Source of the DNA: Vicinamibacteria bacterium | GTDB taxonomy: Bacteria > Acidobacteriota > Vicinamibacteria > Fen-336 | Direction of reading: 5' to 3' | Assembly: GCA_025994075.1 (NCBI GenBank) | Contig: JAMQGV010000014.1 | Location: 1 to 64,000, forward strand | DNA: 64,000 nt | Shown: positions 44,815 to 54,351 of the stretch, piece by piece | Layout of the letters: every line of letters begins with the position of its first letter | Position numbering within the stretch: position 1 is the first letter of the stretch | The notes under the pieces: model-generated | Databases searched by the model: none | What the model saw: the letters and a program-made list of their open reading frames with translations, nothing else | Told to the model about the DNA's origin: nothing | Position numbers and translations under genes: made by a program

Positions 44815-45519
44815 TCAGCCGCGGGCGGCGATCAGCGCCTCGGCGCGCCGCCAGTCGTCCTCGGAGTCGAGGTTGACGCCCTCGGATTCCGCCAGCAGCA
44901 GCGGCCGGCAGTCCTCGCCGTAGATCGACCCGTGGCGGCGGAACGAGTCGGCGCGGAACGCGTACACCGAGCCGTCGCGGGAGTAGGCGCGCGGCGCGTC
45001 CTGGCGGCGGGTGATCCGCTCGCCCTCGGGCAGGAAGAACCGCAGCCGGCCGTGGTCGAGCTTGAGCACGAAGTGCGGCAGGTAGTGCTCGGGCACCGGG
45101 ACCACGCTGACGACCGCGTCGGCTCCCGTCGTCGCCAGCGTCGCGAGCGCCTCGCGCAGGTGCTCGGGGCGCCGCAGCGGGGCGGTGGGCTGCAGCAGCA
45201 GGACCGCCCACGGCGTGAAGCCCTCCGCCGCCAGCGCGTCGAGCGCGTGGGCGATCACGGGCTTCATGGGTGTCTCGTCGCGGGCCAGTTCCGCGGGGCG
45301 CAGGAACGGGACCTCGGCGCCTCCCGCGCGGCCGGCGGCGGCGATCTCCTCGCTGTCCGTCGTCAGCACCAGGCGATCGCAGACGCCCGCGGCGCGGGCC
45401 GCGTCGAGCGTCCACTGCAACAGCGGCCGGCCGCCGAGCGGCTTGAGGTTCTTGCCCGGGATCCCCTTCGAGCCGCCGCGGGCGGGGACCAGCCCGAGCA
45501 CGGGGCCGGGGAAGGCCAT
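44815..45519 (-). CDS. neuA: CMP-nonulosonic acid cytidylyltransferase (NeuA type)
   Basis: 234 residues with VPARGGSKGIPGKN (CTP-binding loop), TTDSEEIAAAG and LLLQPTAPLRRP, typical of CMP-sialic-acid-type synthetases. It is last in the run that starts at 63194. ATG 45519 overlaps the NeuC stop by one base. With the NeuC and NeuB just upstream it forms a third nonulosonic set. The exact sugar is not known. Confidence 0.85.
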   Translation of the reverse strand: MAFPGPVLGLVPARGGSKGIPGKNLKPLGGRPLLQWTLDAARAAGVCDRLVLTTDSEEIAAAGRAGGAEVPFLRPAELARDETPMKPVIAHALDALAAEGFTPWAVLLLQPTAPLRRPEHLREALATLATTGADAVVSVVPVPEHYLPHFVLKLDHGRLRFFLPEGERITRRQDAPRAYSRDGSVYAFRADSFRRHGSIYGEDCRPLLLAESEGVNLDSEDDWRRAEALIAARG

Positions 45520-46676
45520 CAGTAGGCCAGCCGCTTCTCGACCTGCAGCGGCGACTCGGCGAGCAGCGCGGCGATCCGCCGTCCCGCGTCGCCGTTGCCG
45601 TAGAGCGGATCGGACGGGTAGCGGCCGGCCGCCGACTGGCGAGCGATCGCGGCCGCGATCGCCTCGCTGCGGTGGCTCACGTCGAGCACGTTGGGACCGC
45701 GCTCGCGGCCCTGCTGCCGGCTGCCGACGTTGACGACGGGCAGGCCCAGCAGCGCGCTCTCGCGGATGCCGAAGCTGGAGTTGCCGACGACGCAGCGGCT
45801 GCCGAGCGCGAGCCGCACGAAGTCGTCCGGCGCCATGTTGCGGTAGAAGTGGATGCGGCACTCCGGGTGCCGCTCGCGGAAGATGCGGATGCCCTTCGAG
45901 GTGCCGTCCGAGCCGGCGTCGACGTTGGGCCAGAACCAGAAGGCTGGCAGGCCCGAGGCGTGGACTGCTGCCAGCGTCTGCTCGACCTGGGCCCGCGCCT
46001 CCTCGTGCTCGGTCGTCACCGGGTGCTGCAGCACGACGAGGTAGCCGCCCGCGCGGTCGAAGGCGGGGCCGACGCCGCCGTAGCGGGCGAAGGGGTCGAA
46101 GCCTTCGGCGCCCGCGCGGGCGACGTCGGCGGCGAGGTCGATCGAGGGGCAGCCCGTGACGTGCACGGTGTCGGGCTCCTCGCCCATCCGGATCACCCGC
46201 TCGCGCGAGAGCTCGGTCGAGACGAAGTGCAGGTTGGAGAGCTTGGTGACGGCGTGGCGCACCTTCTCGTCGATCGAGCCGGTCACCTCGCCGCCCTGGA
46301 CGTGGGCGACCGGCAGGTTCATGTACGAGGCGGCCGCGGCCGTGGCCAGCGTCTCGTAGCGGTCGGCGATGGTGACCACAACGTCGGGCTGCAGGTTGTC
46401 GAACTGGGTCGCCAGCTCGACCATGCCGAGGCCCGTGGTCTTGGCCGAGGTCAGCGGCGTTTCGCCCTCGACGACCATGTAGACGCGGGCCGCGGGCTCG
46501 AAGCCGTCGGCGCGCATCACGTCGAGGGTGTCGCCGTAGCGCGAGAGCAGCGCCGACGCCGCCACCAGGAGCTGCAGCTCGAGGCCGTCGTGGGCCGCGA
46601 TCGCGCGCAGCGCCGAGCGGATGCGGGCGTAGCTCGGCCGTGCCGTGACGACGACGCAGACGCGGCGGCGCCTCAC
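45519..46676 (-). CDS. neuC: UDP-GlcNAc 2-epimerase (hydrolysing), NeuC type
   Basis: 385 residues, GT-B fold. Motifs: VTARPSYARIRSAL, TIADRYETL, AHVQGGEVTGSIDEKVRHA (the GGE and DE residues of the catalytic site), GNSSFGIRES. NeuC-type enzymes remove UDP and epimerise C2, giving the free ManNAc-type sugar for NeuB. GTG 46676 overlaps the NeuB stop (GTGA). A related enzyme is at 51274-52449. Confidence 0.88.
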   Translation of the reverse strand: MRRRRVCVVVTARPSYARIRSALRAIAAHDGLELQLLVAASALLSRYGDTLDVMRADGFEPAARVYMVVEGETPLTSAKTTGLGMVELATQFDNLQPDVVVTIADRYETLATAAAASYMNLPVAHVQGGEVTGSIDEKVRHAVTKLSNLHFVSTELSRERVIRMGEEPDTVHVTGCPSIDLAADVARAGAEGFDPFARYGGVGPAFDRAGGYLVVLQHPVTTEHEEARAQVEQTLAAVHASGLPAFWFWPNVDAGSDGTSKGIRIFRERHPECRIHFYRNMAPDDFVRLALGSRCVVGNSSFGIRESALLGLPVVNVGSRQQGRERGPNVLDVSHRSEAIAAAIARQSAAGRYPSDPLYGNGDAGRRIAALLAESPLQVEKRLAY

Positions 46677-47722
46677 GCGCCGGCCTCCAGGTCCGACTCG
46701 CGGATCGGGTCGTCGGCCGCCTTGGCCACGGCCAGGCGGCGGCCCACGGCGTGGGCGAGGCGCTCGGCGGGCAGGCCCAGCGCGGGCTTCTTGACCGCGA
46801 GGTGGCGGCGCTCGAGCACGGTGCCGGCGGCCAGCGGTTCGGCGGCGACCACGCCCTGGAAGAATATCTGGCGCAGCGGCTCCATGGTCGCCGCCAGCGC
46901 GTCCTTGTCGACCCGCGACATCCGCGCCCGGTGCAGGAAGGCGACGCCCTCGCAGAGCTGCTTCAGCTCCGCGGGGGTCAGCGAAGCCGGCACGTCGGGA
47001 CCGAACGCCTGGCGCGAGAGCGCGACGTGGACCTCGAGCATCGAGGCGCCGAGCAGGGCCGCGGCCAGGCCGGCGAAGGGGCCGCCGCTGTGGTCGGACA
47101 GGCCGACCGGGCACGCGTAGCGCTCGGCGAACGCCCCCAGCCACTCGAGCCCGAGCTGCTCGGGCGGGCACGGGTAGGCCGAGGTGCACTGGAACACGAG
47201 GTGCGGCAGCCGCGCCGCCTTCGCCCGCGCGACCGCCGCGTCCACCTCCGCCAGCGGGCTCATGCCGGTCGAGAGGAGGACCGGCCGGCCGCAGGCGGCG
47301 ACCCGCTCGAACAGCGGCACGTTCGAGATCTCGCCCGAGGCGATCTTCCACGCCGGCATCCCGACCCGCTCCAGCAGGTCGACCGCGGCGATCGAGAACG
47401 GGGAGCTGAGGAACAGCAGCCCGCGCTCCTGCGCGTGCCGCGCCAGCCCCTGCCACTGCGCCTCGGTGAACTCCATCCGCTTCCAGTAGTCGTAGCGGGT
47501 GGCGTCCTGCGAGCTGAAGTGGACGCGGAACGGCTCGGCCGCCGTGCTCTCGGCGGCGGCGATGTGGGTCTGGAACTTGATCGCGTCGGCGCCCGCGTCG
47601 GCGATCGCGTCGACGAACGCGTGGGCCGCGCCGAGCGAGCCGTCGTGGGCCTGCGCGACTTCGCCGACGACCAGGCAGCGCGCCGCGCCGCCGACCGCGC
47701 GGCCGGCGATCTCGAAGCTCAT
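46673..47722 (-). CDS. neuB: NeuB-family N-acetylneuraminate/nonulosonate synthase
   Basis: 349 residues. GEVAQAHDGSLGAAHAF and IKFQTHIA at the N-terminus, SGEISNVPL, GLSDHSGGP and the metal-binding His in LEVHVALS, then a short C-terminal SAF-like domain. Condenses PEP with the sugar released by NeuC. ATG 47722 overlaps LegB by four bases. It heads the neuB-neuC-neuA trio. Confidence 0.88.
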   Translation of the reverse strand: MSFEIAGRAVGGAARCLVVGEVAQAHDGSLGAAHAFVDAIADAGADAIKFQTHIAAAESTAAEPFRVHFSSQDATRYDYWKRMEFTEAQWQGLARHAQERGLLFLSSPFSIAAVDLLERVGMPAWKIASGEISNVPLFERVAACGRPVLLSTGMSPLAEVDAAVARAKAARLPHLVFQCTSAYPCPPEQLGLEWLGAFAERYACPVGLSDHSGGPFAGLAAALLGASMLEVHVALSRQAFGPDVPASLTPAELKQLCEGVAFLHRARMSRVDKDALAATMEPLRQIFFQGVVAAEPLAAGTVLERRHLAVKKPALGLPAERLAHAVGRRLAVAKAADDPIRESDLEAGA

Positions 47723-48699
47723 GCGCGGTATCCCTGCGCCGCCAGCTCGGGCGCCCGCGCCCGCAGCCACTCGGCGGTGAGCCGCAGGCCTTCCTCCAGC
47801 GCCACCTTCGGCTCCCACCCGAGCAGCGCGCGGGCGAGGGCCGGGCTGGACTGCAGGACCATCACCTCGGAGGCGTCGGGCCGCAGCCGCTCGGCCTCGC
47901 ACACCACCGGCACCTCGCGCCCGAGCGCCCGCATGGCGATCTTCGCCAGCTCGCCGATCGAGACGTCGCGCCCGGTGCCGAGCTGCACGACCTGGCCGAG
48001 CGCCGCGTCGGACTCGGCGGCCCGCACGAAGCCGTCCACGGTATCGGTCACGAACGTCAGGTCGCGGCGCGGAGTCGTCGCCCCCAGCCGCACCTCGGGG
48101 CGGCCGGCCAGGAGCTGGACCAGGATCTGCGGCAGCACTGCCCGCGTCGACTGGCGCGGGCCGTAGGTGTTGAAGGGCCGCAGCACCACCGCCGGCATGC
48201 CGAAGCTGCGGTGGAAGCTCAGCACGAGCTGGTCGGCGCCGACCTTGGTCGCGGCGTAGGGCGACTGCGCGCGCAGCGGGTGCTCCTCGGTGATCGGCAC
48301 CGTGTCGGGCGTGCCGTAGACCTCGCTGGTCGAGGTGTGGACGAGCCGTGCGCCGTGGCGGCGGCAGGCCTGCAGCACGTTGAGCGTGCCGCGCACGTTG
48401 ACGTCGACGTAGCTCTCGGGCGCCTCGTAGGAGTAGGGGATCGAGATCAGCGCGGCCAGGTGGAACACGGCGGCGCAGCCGCGCACGGCGGCGTCGACCG
48501 CCTCGGCGTCGCGCACGTCGCCGGCGACGACCCGCACCCGCCCGCGCAGCTCCGCGGGCAGCTCCGACAGGAAACCGGTCGCGCCGGCGGAGTTGTAGCG
48601 GACGAAGGCGCGGACCTCGTCGCCGCGGGCGGCGAGGGCCTCGACCAGGTGGCTGCCGATGAATCCGGCAGCGCCGGTGACCAGCACGGTGCGGCTCAT
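47719..48699 (-). CDS. legB: LegB-like NAD-dependent 4,6-dehydratase/epimerase
   Basis: 326 residues, extended SDR. TGAAGFIGSHLVEAL (NAD loop), STSEVYGT, YAATKVGAD (catalytic Tyr/Lys), RPFNTYGPRQS. LegB starts legionaminic acid synthesis by 4,6-dehydration of a nucleotide GlcNAc. ATG 48699 overlaps the CBS-nucleotidyltransferase stop by four bases; PtmE-type enzyme next door fits the GDP-sugar form of the pathway. Confidence 0.8.
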   Translation of the reverse strand: MSRTVLVTGAAGFIGSHLVEALAARGDEVRAFVRYNSAGATGFLSELPAELRGRVRVVAGDVRDAEAVDAAVRGCAAVFHLAALISIPYSYEAPESYVDVNVRGTLNVLQACRRHGARLVHTSTSEVYGTPDTVPITEEHPLRAQSPYAATKVGADQLVLSFHRSFGMPAVVLRPFNTYGPRQSTRAVLPQILVQLLAGRPEVRLGATTPRRDLTFVTDTVDGFVRAAESDAALGQVVQLGTGRDVSIGELAKIAMRALGREVPVVCEAERLRPDASEVMVLQSSPALARALLGWEPKVALEEGLRLTAEWLRARAPELAAQGYRA

Positions 48700-49742
48700 C
48701 GCTTGTCGACTCCCTTCCGCACCTGCTCGTAGTCGCCAGGGCGGCCGATGTCCAGCCAGCGCTCGTGGACGACGAAGGGCATCACCGTCTCGCCGCCCGC
48801 CATCGCGTCCTCCATCAGGCGCGTCAGCGGGTAGGGTTCTCCGTTCGGCACCAGCGCCAGCAGGCGCGGGTCGAGCACGTAGATCCCGGCGTTGATCAGG
48901 TCGCGGCGCACGGGCTTCTCCTCGAGGCCGGCGACGCGGTCCTCGTGCACGCGCACCACGCCGTAGGGCACCTCGTGGGTGTACTCGCGCACGCACATCG
49001 TGGCCGCCCCGCCGTGGCGGGCGTGGGCGGCCAGCATCGCGGAGAAGTTGAGGTCGGTGATCAGGTCGCCGTTGATCACGAGCAGCGGGTGGCGCGGCCG
49101 CTCCGGCAGCAGCGACAGCGCGCCGCCGGTGCCGAGCGGGCGCGGCTCGCGCAGGTAGCGGATGTGGCAGCCGAAGGCGGAGCCGTCGCCGAAGTGCTCC
49201 TCGATCCGCTCGCCGAGGTAGTGGACCGAGAGGAACAGCTCGCGCAGGCCGTGGGCGACCAGCCGCCGCACCGTGATCTCGAGCAGCGGCTGCTCGCCGA
49301 CCGGCAGCATCGGCTTCGGCAGCTCGTCGGTCAGCGGCCGCAGCCGCTGGCCCTGGCCGCCGGCCATCACCACCACCCAGTTGGGCCGCGCCTCGCCGGC
49401 GAGCAGGTCGGGCAGGGCGAAGATGCCGCGCACGCGGCCCTCGCGGTCGAGCGCCGGCACCTGGCGCACCTGGTGGGCCTGCATCGCCTCCAGCGCGTCC
49501 TGGTCGGTCGCGTGCTCGCCGAGCACCGTGAAGCGGGTCGCCATCACCTCGCGGGCGGGCGCCTCGAGCGCGACGCCGCGCAGGATCGCCCGTCGCACGT
49601 CGCCGTCGGTGACGGTGCCGAGCAGCCGGTCGTCCTCGTCGACGACCAGCGCGATGCCGAGCCGGGCGCGGTCGATCACCGCCATCGTCTCGCGGACGCT
49701 GGCCCCGGGCGCGACCCGCAGCGGCTGCCAGTCGTGGCGCAT
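48696..49742 (-). CDS. ptmE: CBS-pair nucleotidyltransferase (PtmE type)
   Basis: 348 residues. Two N-terminal CBS motifs (about 5-110; VVDEDDRLLGTVTDGDVRR, ALDREGRVRGIFAL), then a GT-A-type nucleotidyltransferase (GGQGQRLRPLTDELPKPMLP, the nucleotide-binding loop; INGDLIT). Campylobacter PtmE, with this layout, makes GDP-GlcN, the starting sugar of GDP-linked legionaminic synthesis. CBS domains may sense a nucleotide and control it. Start ATG 49742, 3 bp after the SDR stop. Confidence 0.85.
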   Translation of the reverse strand: MRHDWQPLRVAPGASVRETMAVIDRARLGIALVVDEDDRLLGTVTDGDVRRAILRGVALEAPAREVMATRFTVLGEHATDQDALEAMQAHQVRQVPALDREGRVRGIFALPDLLAGEARPNWVVVMAGGQGQRLRPLTDELPKPMLPVGEQPLLEITVRRLVAHGLRELFLSVHYLGERIEEHFGDGSAFGCHIRYLREPRPLGTGGALSLLPERPRHPLLVINGDLITDLNFSAMLAAHARHGGAATMCVREYTHEVPYGVVRVHEDRVAGLEEKPVRRDLINAGIYVLDPRLLALVPNGEPYPLTRLMEDAMAGGETVMPFVVHERWLDIGRPGDYEQVRKGVDKR

Positions 49743-49745
49743 CGG

Positions 49746-50564
49746 CTAGCGCGCCGTCCAGCCGCCGTCGACCACGAGGTTGTGGCCGGTGACGAACGAG
49801 GAGGCGTCCGAGGCGAGGTACACGAGCGCGCCGCGCAGCTCCTCGCGGCGCGCCATCCGGCCCAGCGGGCAGCGCTCGGCGTAGCGGGCGAGGAAGGTGT
49901 CGTTCTGGCCGCTGAACGCGCCGCCGGGGGTGATGCAGTTGGCGCGGATGCCGCGCGCCGCCAGCGTCGTCGCCATGTAGCGGGTGAAGCCCACGACGCC
50001 GGCCTTGGCCGCGGAGTACACGGGCGGCGTGTTGATCTGCTGCTCGAGGTACCACGAGCCCTCGTAGAGCGCGGGGTCGGGCCCGACCACGCCGTACTGC
50101 GAGGAGATGTTGACGATCGCGCCGTGGCCGCTCTTCTCCAGCCACGGCAGCGCGTGCTTCGTGAACAGGAAGGTGCCAGTCAGGATCACGTCGAGCACCC
50201 GCGACCAGGCCGCCAGCGGGTACTCGTCGAAGGGCTCGAAGTAGCCCGGTGTCTTGCACGCCGCGCCGTTGACCAGGATGTCGAGCCCGCCCCAGCGCCC
50301 GGTCACGTCGGCGACGACGCGGGCCGCGGCGGCCTCGTCCGTCACGTCGGCCTCGAAGGCGACGACCTCGGCGCGGTAGTCGGCCGCGATCCCCGCCGCC
50401 TTCTCGCGCACGGCGGCGCCGTCGACGTCGACCATCGCGACCTTCGCGCCGAACTCCGCGAGCGCCGCGGCGAACTCGGGCCCCAGGATGTTGGCGGAGC
50501 CGGTGACGATCGCGCGGCGCCCGGAGAGGTCGAACATCTGCCTGAGGCGGACCGGTTCGCTCAC
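49746..50564 (-). CDS. SDR oxidoreductase (PtmA-like)
   Basis: 272 residues, classical SDR. TGSANILGPEFAAAL in the loop (Asn in place of the second Gly), LVNGAA, SSQYG and Tyr-x-x-x-Lys in YSAAKAGVV. In ptm loci a similar SDR of uncertain substrate lies beside the synthetase. GTG start overlaps the NeuA stop by four bases (GTGA). Probably reduces or oxidises a nonulosonic sugar precursor or product. Confidence 0.8.
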   Translation of the reverse strand: MSEPVRLRQMFDLSGRRAIVTGSANILGPEFAAALAEFGAKVAMVDVDGAAVREKAAGIAADYRAEVVAFEADVTDEAAAARVVADVTGRWGGLDILVNGAACKTPGYFEPFDEYPLAAWSRVLDVILTGTFLFTKHALPWLEKSGHGAIVNISSQYGVVGPDPALYEGSWYLEQQINTPPVYSAAKAGVVGFTRYMATTLAARGIRANCITPGGAFSGQNDTFLARYAERCPLGRMARREELRGALVYLASDASSFVTGHNLVVDGGWTAR

Positions 50565-51274
50565 GCCGCCCCCCGCGCCCGCCGCATCAGGAACTCGGCG
50601 TAGAGGAAATCGTCCTCGGAGTCGATGTCGAGGGCGCGCGAGCGCGGCATCTCGACGAGGCCCACGCGGCCGTCGTAGACGTAGTCGGTGGCCGCCAGGA
50701 ACTCGCGGCGGAAGCCGAAGGCCGCCGGCGAGGCGCTCCACACCTTCGGCGCGTCCTGGCGGCGGAACAGCGGGCTCTCGGGCTTCTTCACGACCCGCGC
50801 GCCGCGCTCGCCCATCTCGACCATGTTGAAGTACGGGTTGCGTTCGGGCGCGTAGACGGTGATCACCGCGTCCCAGGCCGCCGCCTCGTCCTGCAGCGCC
50901 GCCACCACCGCCGCTACGTCCTCCGGCGCCCGCAGCGGCACCGTGACGTCGAGGTCGACCACGATCGCGGCGCGCACGCCGCGCTCGCGCTCCAGCCAGT
51001 CCGCGGCGTGGCGGATCACGGGCAGCTTGGGTGCCGCGTCCGTCGCCAGCTCGGCGGGGCGGCGGAACGGCACCGGCACGCCGCAGGCCTCGGCCGCGGC
51101 CGCGATCCGCTCGTCGTCGGTCGACACCAGCACGTGGTCCACCGCGGCGCAGGCCCGCGCGCAGTCGAGCGTCCAGGCGATCAGCGGCCGGTCCAGCAGC
51201 GGGCGCAGGTTCTTGCCCGGCACGCCTTTCGAGCCGCCCCGGCAGCAGACGGTCGCCAGCACCGGACCGCGCAT
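50561..51274 (-). CDS. ptmB: CMP-nonulosonic acid synthetase (PtmB/LegF type)
   Basis: 237 residues. CCRGGSKGVPGKN (CTP loop, Cys-Cys replacing Pro-Ala), STDDERIAAAA, DLDVTVPLRAP. The same family as 36377 and 44815, but with different sequence, so probably another substrate. ATG 51274 shares one base with the NeuC stop. Its place among ptm-like genes suggests CMP-legionaminate. Confidence 0.82.
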   Translation of the reverse strand: MRGPVLATVCCRGGSKGVPGKNLRPLLDRPLIAWTLDCARACAAVDHVLVSTDDERIAAAAEACGVPVPFRRPAELATDAAPKLPVIRHAADWLERERGVRAAIVVDLDVTVPLRAPEDVAAVVAALQDEAAAWDAVITVYAPERNPYFNMVEMGERGARVVKKPESPLFRRQDAPKVWSASPAAFGFRREFLAATDYVYDGRVGLVEMPRSRALDIDSEDDFLYAEFLMRRARGAA

Positions 51275-52449
51275 CAGTACGTCATCTTCTTCTGGACGAG
51301 GGCCGCGTCGATCGTCACGTTCGCCAGCACGTCGCAGATGCGGCGGCCGGCGTCGCCGGCGCCGTAGGGGTTGGGGCACGTGCGCACGGTCTCGCGGAAC
51401 GCCGCGTCGTGCAGGCAGCGCTCGATCGCGGCCAGGATCTCGGCCGCGTCGTAGCCCGTGTCGATCACGTTCTGCGCCCGCAGCCGGCCGCGCTGCCGGG
51501 GGCCGACGTTGACGGTCGCGCAGCGGAACGCGGGCGTCTCCTTGATCCCCGACGACGAGTTGCCGACGTAGGCCGCGGCGATGGCGAGCGCCCCGTGGTA
51601 GTTGTAGCGGCCGAGGCTCGGATGGAGTTGCACGCCAGGCAGCCCCTTGCCGGCGAAGGCTTCCAGCTCGGCGACGATGCGGCGGCCGCCCGCGTCGTCG
51701 TTGGGGTAGGTCAGGATCACCTGGCAGCCGTGGCGCCGCACGGCCTGCTCCAGCGCCTCGAGCGCGGGCCGCACCTGCTCGCCCGCGCGGTCGAACTCGG
51801 TCGCCACCGAGTGCTGGGTGAAGACCAGCAGCGGGCGCGCCGGGTCGAGCCCGTAGCGGGCGCGGACCTCGTCGGGCTGCGCGTAGATCCCGGCCTTGAC
51901 CAGGTCGAGGGCGGGGAAGCCGACCTCGTGCACGCGCCACGGTTCCTCGCCCAGCCGCAGCACGCGCTCGGTGGCCTGGGCGTTGGTCGTGAAGTGGAGG
52001 TGCGCGAGCTTGGTCATCGCGTGGCGCACCGAGTCGTCGAGGGCGCCGCCTTCCGTGTAGTCGCCGCCTTCGACGTGGGCCGTGGGCAGCCCCATCTGGG
52101 TGCCGCAGACGAGCGCCGCGAAGGCCTCGAAACGGTCGGCGTAGACGACGAACAGGTCGGGCCGCAGCGCCGCCAGCGTGTCGGCCAGGTTGGAGACGCC
52201 CGACCCGATCGCCTTCGCGGTCGCGACCAGGTCGTCGTCCGGCATGTCGATGCGGACCTGGGCGGCGACCTTGAACCCGTCCTGCTCGATCTCGGAGATC
52301 GTGCGGCCGAAGTCCTGCTTGAGGTGCGCGCCGGACACCACGAGCTGGACCTCGAACCGGGAGTCGGAGGTGAGGGCCTTGAGGATCGGGAACATCAGGC
52401 CGTACTCGGCCCGGTTGCCCGTGAAGACGGCGACGCGGCGCGGGCTCAT
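51274..52449 (-). CDS. Hydrolysing UDP-sugar 2-epimerase (NeuC/LegG type)
   Basis: 391 residues. FTGNRAEYGLMFPIL, DLFVVYADRFEAF, AHVEGGDYTEGGALDDSVRHA (catalytic residues kept), GNSSSGIKETPAF. Same family as 45519-46676; the type PtmD/LegG removes a nucleotide from the di-N-acetyl-bacillosamine-type sugar and epimerises C2. ATG 52449, about 17 bp after the SDR stop. One of two in the window, so one per nonulosonic acid is likely. Confidence 0.85.
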   Translation of the reverse strand: MSPRRVAVFTGNRAEYGLMFPILKALTSDSRFEVQLVVSGAHLKQDFGRTISEIEQDGFKVAAQVRIDMPDDDLVATAKAIGSGVSNLADTLAALRPDLFVVYADRFEAFAALVCGTQMGLPTAHVEGGDYTEGGALDDSVRHAMTKLAHLHFTTNAQATERVLRLGEEPWRVHEVGFPALDLVKAGIYAQPDEVRARYGLDPARPLLVFTQHSVATEFDRAGEQVRPALEALEQAVRRHGCQVILTYPNDDAGGRRIVAELEAFAGKGLPGVQLHPSLGRYNYHGALAIAAAYVGNSSSGIKETPAFRCATVNVGPRQRGRLRAQNVIDTGYDAAEILAAIERCLHDAAFRETVRTCPNPYGAGDAGRRICDVLANVTIDAALVQKKMTY

Positions 52450-52466
52450 CGGAACACCGGAGTCTA

Positions 52467-53306
52467 TCAGGCAGGCGCCGAGAGGCACCGTCGGAGGCCC
52501 TCTGCGAGCGGCGTGCAGGGCGCCCAGCCGGTCCGCGCCCGCAGTCGGCCGACGTCGAGCACGAGCGTCGGCGCCTCGTCCGCCGGAGGCTCGCCCGGCG
52601 GCGCCACGGTCACGCCCGCGGCCTGCGCCAGCGCCGCCGCCATCGCCCCGATCGACCGGCCCTGGCCCGAGCCCACGTTGACGCGGTGGAAGCCGGGCCC
52701 GGGATCGGCCGCCAGCAGCCGCACGAGCGCCTCGGCCGCGTCGTCGATCCAGAGGAAGTCGCGCACCGGCCGCGGGTCGCGCAGCGCGATGGGGCCGCCG
52801 GCGCGCGCCTGAGCCAGGGCCTTGCCGACGACGGTGTCGGGGCCCGAATCGGGCCCGTAGACGTTGGCGAAGCGCAGGACCTCGCCGCAGCCGTCGCCCC
52901 GCCCCGCCCAGGCCTCGATCCACTCCTCGGCGTCGCGCTTGCTCCGGGCGTAGTCGCTGCCCGGCGCCAGCGGGTCGGTCTCGCGGCGCGGCGTGGCGCC
53001 GTGGGCGCCGTAGACGAGGCCGGTCGAGGCCAGCAGCACGCGCGACACGCCGGCCGCGGTGGCGGCCGCCAGCAGCAGCTTGACCGGCAGCACGTTGCCG
53101 GTCTCGCACTCCAGGGCGCCGGCCTCCGCGGTGGCGACGCCGCCCAGGTGGACGATCGCCTCGGCGCCGGCGAGGGCGGCCGCGACCTCGGCCTCCGGAT
53201 CGCCGGCCCGCAGCCGCAGCGGGCGCACCTCGTGGCCCGCCGCGCGAAGCGGCGACCCCGCGCGGCGGCCGAGGCGGCCGCCGGCCCCGGTCAGGACGAC
53301 GATCAC
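52467..53306 (-). CDS. NAD-dependent sugar epimerase/dehydratase
   Basis: 279 residues, extended SDR fold. TGAGGRLGRRA (a loop of the Gly-x-x-Gly-x-x-Gly type), LASTGLVYGAHG, Tyr/Lys in DYARSKRDAE, RFANVYGPDSG. It changes a nucleotide sugar inside the ptm-like block; substrate unknown. GTG start at 53306, 10 bp past the NeuB stop. Confidence 0.75.
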   Translation of the reverse strand: MIVVLTGAGGRLGRRAGSPLRAAGHEVRPLRLRAGDPEAEVAAALAGAEAIVHLGGVATAEAGALECETGNVLPVKLLLAAATAAGVSRVLLASTGLVYGAHGATPRRETDPLAPGSDYARSKRDAEEWIEAWAGRGDGCGEVLRFANVYGPDSGPDTVVGKALAQARAGGPIALRDPRPVRDFLWIDDAAEALVRLLAADPGPGFHRVNVGSGQGRSIGAMAAALAQAAGVTVAPPGEPPADEAPTLVLDVGRLRARTGWAPCTPLAEGLRRCLSAPA

Positions 53307-53316
53307 GCGCGGGCGC

Positions 53317-54351
53317 TCAAGCCAGGTCGCTCCACTTCACCTGGACGTCGGCGGGCAGGTCGCGGGCGGCCTTGCGGCCCCACACCTTCGATTCCAGGTC
53401 GCGGGCGTGGATCTGGCCCGTACCCGGCCGCTTGGCCCAGGTGTTGGGCAGGCCGAACGTCTCGCCGGCCTTGACCGGCGCGATCGTCACCACCGAGGCG
53501 TAGGCGAAGTCGATCACGGGCTTCTCGTTGGGCAGCACGCCCTTGGCGCCGCCGCGCGCCTCCCACACGGCGCGGCTGCCCTCGATCAGGTTCTTCAGCT
53601 CGTCCGGCTCGATCGAGAGCGGCACGTCGGGACCCGGCCACGAGCGGGTCACCGTGAAGTGCTTCTCGAGGGCGACGGCGCCGTAGGCGACCGCGCCGAT
53701 GCACGTCCAGACGTTGGGCGAGTGGTCGGAGAGCCCGATCGGCACGCCGAAGGCGTCGCGCATCTGGGCGATCGCGCCGAGCCGCATCTCGGAGAACTTC
53801 GACGGGTAGGTCGAGGTGCAGTGGAAGAGCATGAACGGGCAGCCCTCGCCGCGGATCGCCTCGACGGTCTCGCGCACGGAGGCGAGGTCGTTCATCCCGG
53901 TCGAGACCAGCATCGGCCGCTTCTTGCGCGCGACGTGGCGGATCAGCGGCAGGTGGTTGGTCTCGCCGGAGCCGATCTTGAAGCCGACCACGTCCATCGC
54001 CTCCAGCCGGTCGGCGGCCTCGCGCGAGAAGGGCGTGCAGAGGTAGATCATGCCCTTCGACTCGACGTAGGCCTTGACCTTGCGCTCCTCGGCCTCCGTC
54101 AGCTCGCAGCGCTTGATGATGTCCCACAGCCGCTCGGGGCTGATCTCGCCCGGCTTCATGTCCGTCTCCAGCATCTCCGCCTCGGAGATGTGGCACTGGA
54201 ACTTGACGCACTCGGCGCCGGCGGAGTGGGCCGCGTCGACCAGTTCGATCGCCTTGTCGTAGCTGCCCTCGTGGTTGATGCCCACCTCGGCGATCACCAG
54301 CGGCGGGTGGTCCTCGCCGATCACGCGGTTGCCCAGTCGGATCTCGCTCAT
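53317..54351 (-). CDS. ptmC: NeuB-family synthase (PtmC/LegI type)
   Basis: 344 residues with all NeuB hallmarks: AEVGINHEGSYDKAI, VKFQCHISEAE, KIGSGETNHLPL, GLSDHSPN, EKHFTVTRSWPGPD (both metal His kept), and a SAF domain with KRPGTGQIHARDL. Makes a nonulosonic acid from PEP and a di-acetamido sugar. ATG 54351 overlaps the Gfo/Idh stop by four bases. Its neighbours fit the legionaminic-type pathway. Confidence 0.88.
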   Translation of the reverse strand: MSEIRLGNRVIGEDHPPLVIAEVGINHEGSYDKAIELVDAAHSAGAECVKFQCHISEAEMLETDMKPGEISPERLWDIIKRCELTEAEERKVKAYVESKGMIYLCTPFSREAADRLEAMDVVGFKIGSGETNHLPLIRHVARKKRPMLVSTGMNDLASVRETVEAIRGEGCPFMLFHCTSTYPSKFSEMRLGAIAQMRDAFGVPIGLSDHSPNVWTCIGAVAYGAVALEKHFTVTRSWPGPDVPLSIEPDELKNLIEGSRAVWEARGGAKGVLPNEKPVIDFAYASVVTIAPVKAGETFGLPNTWAKRPGTGQIHARDLESKVWGRKAARDLPADVQVKWSDLA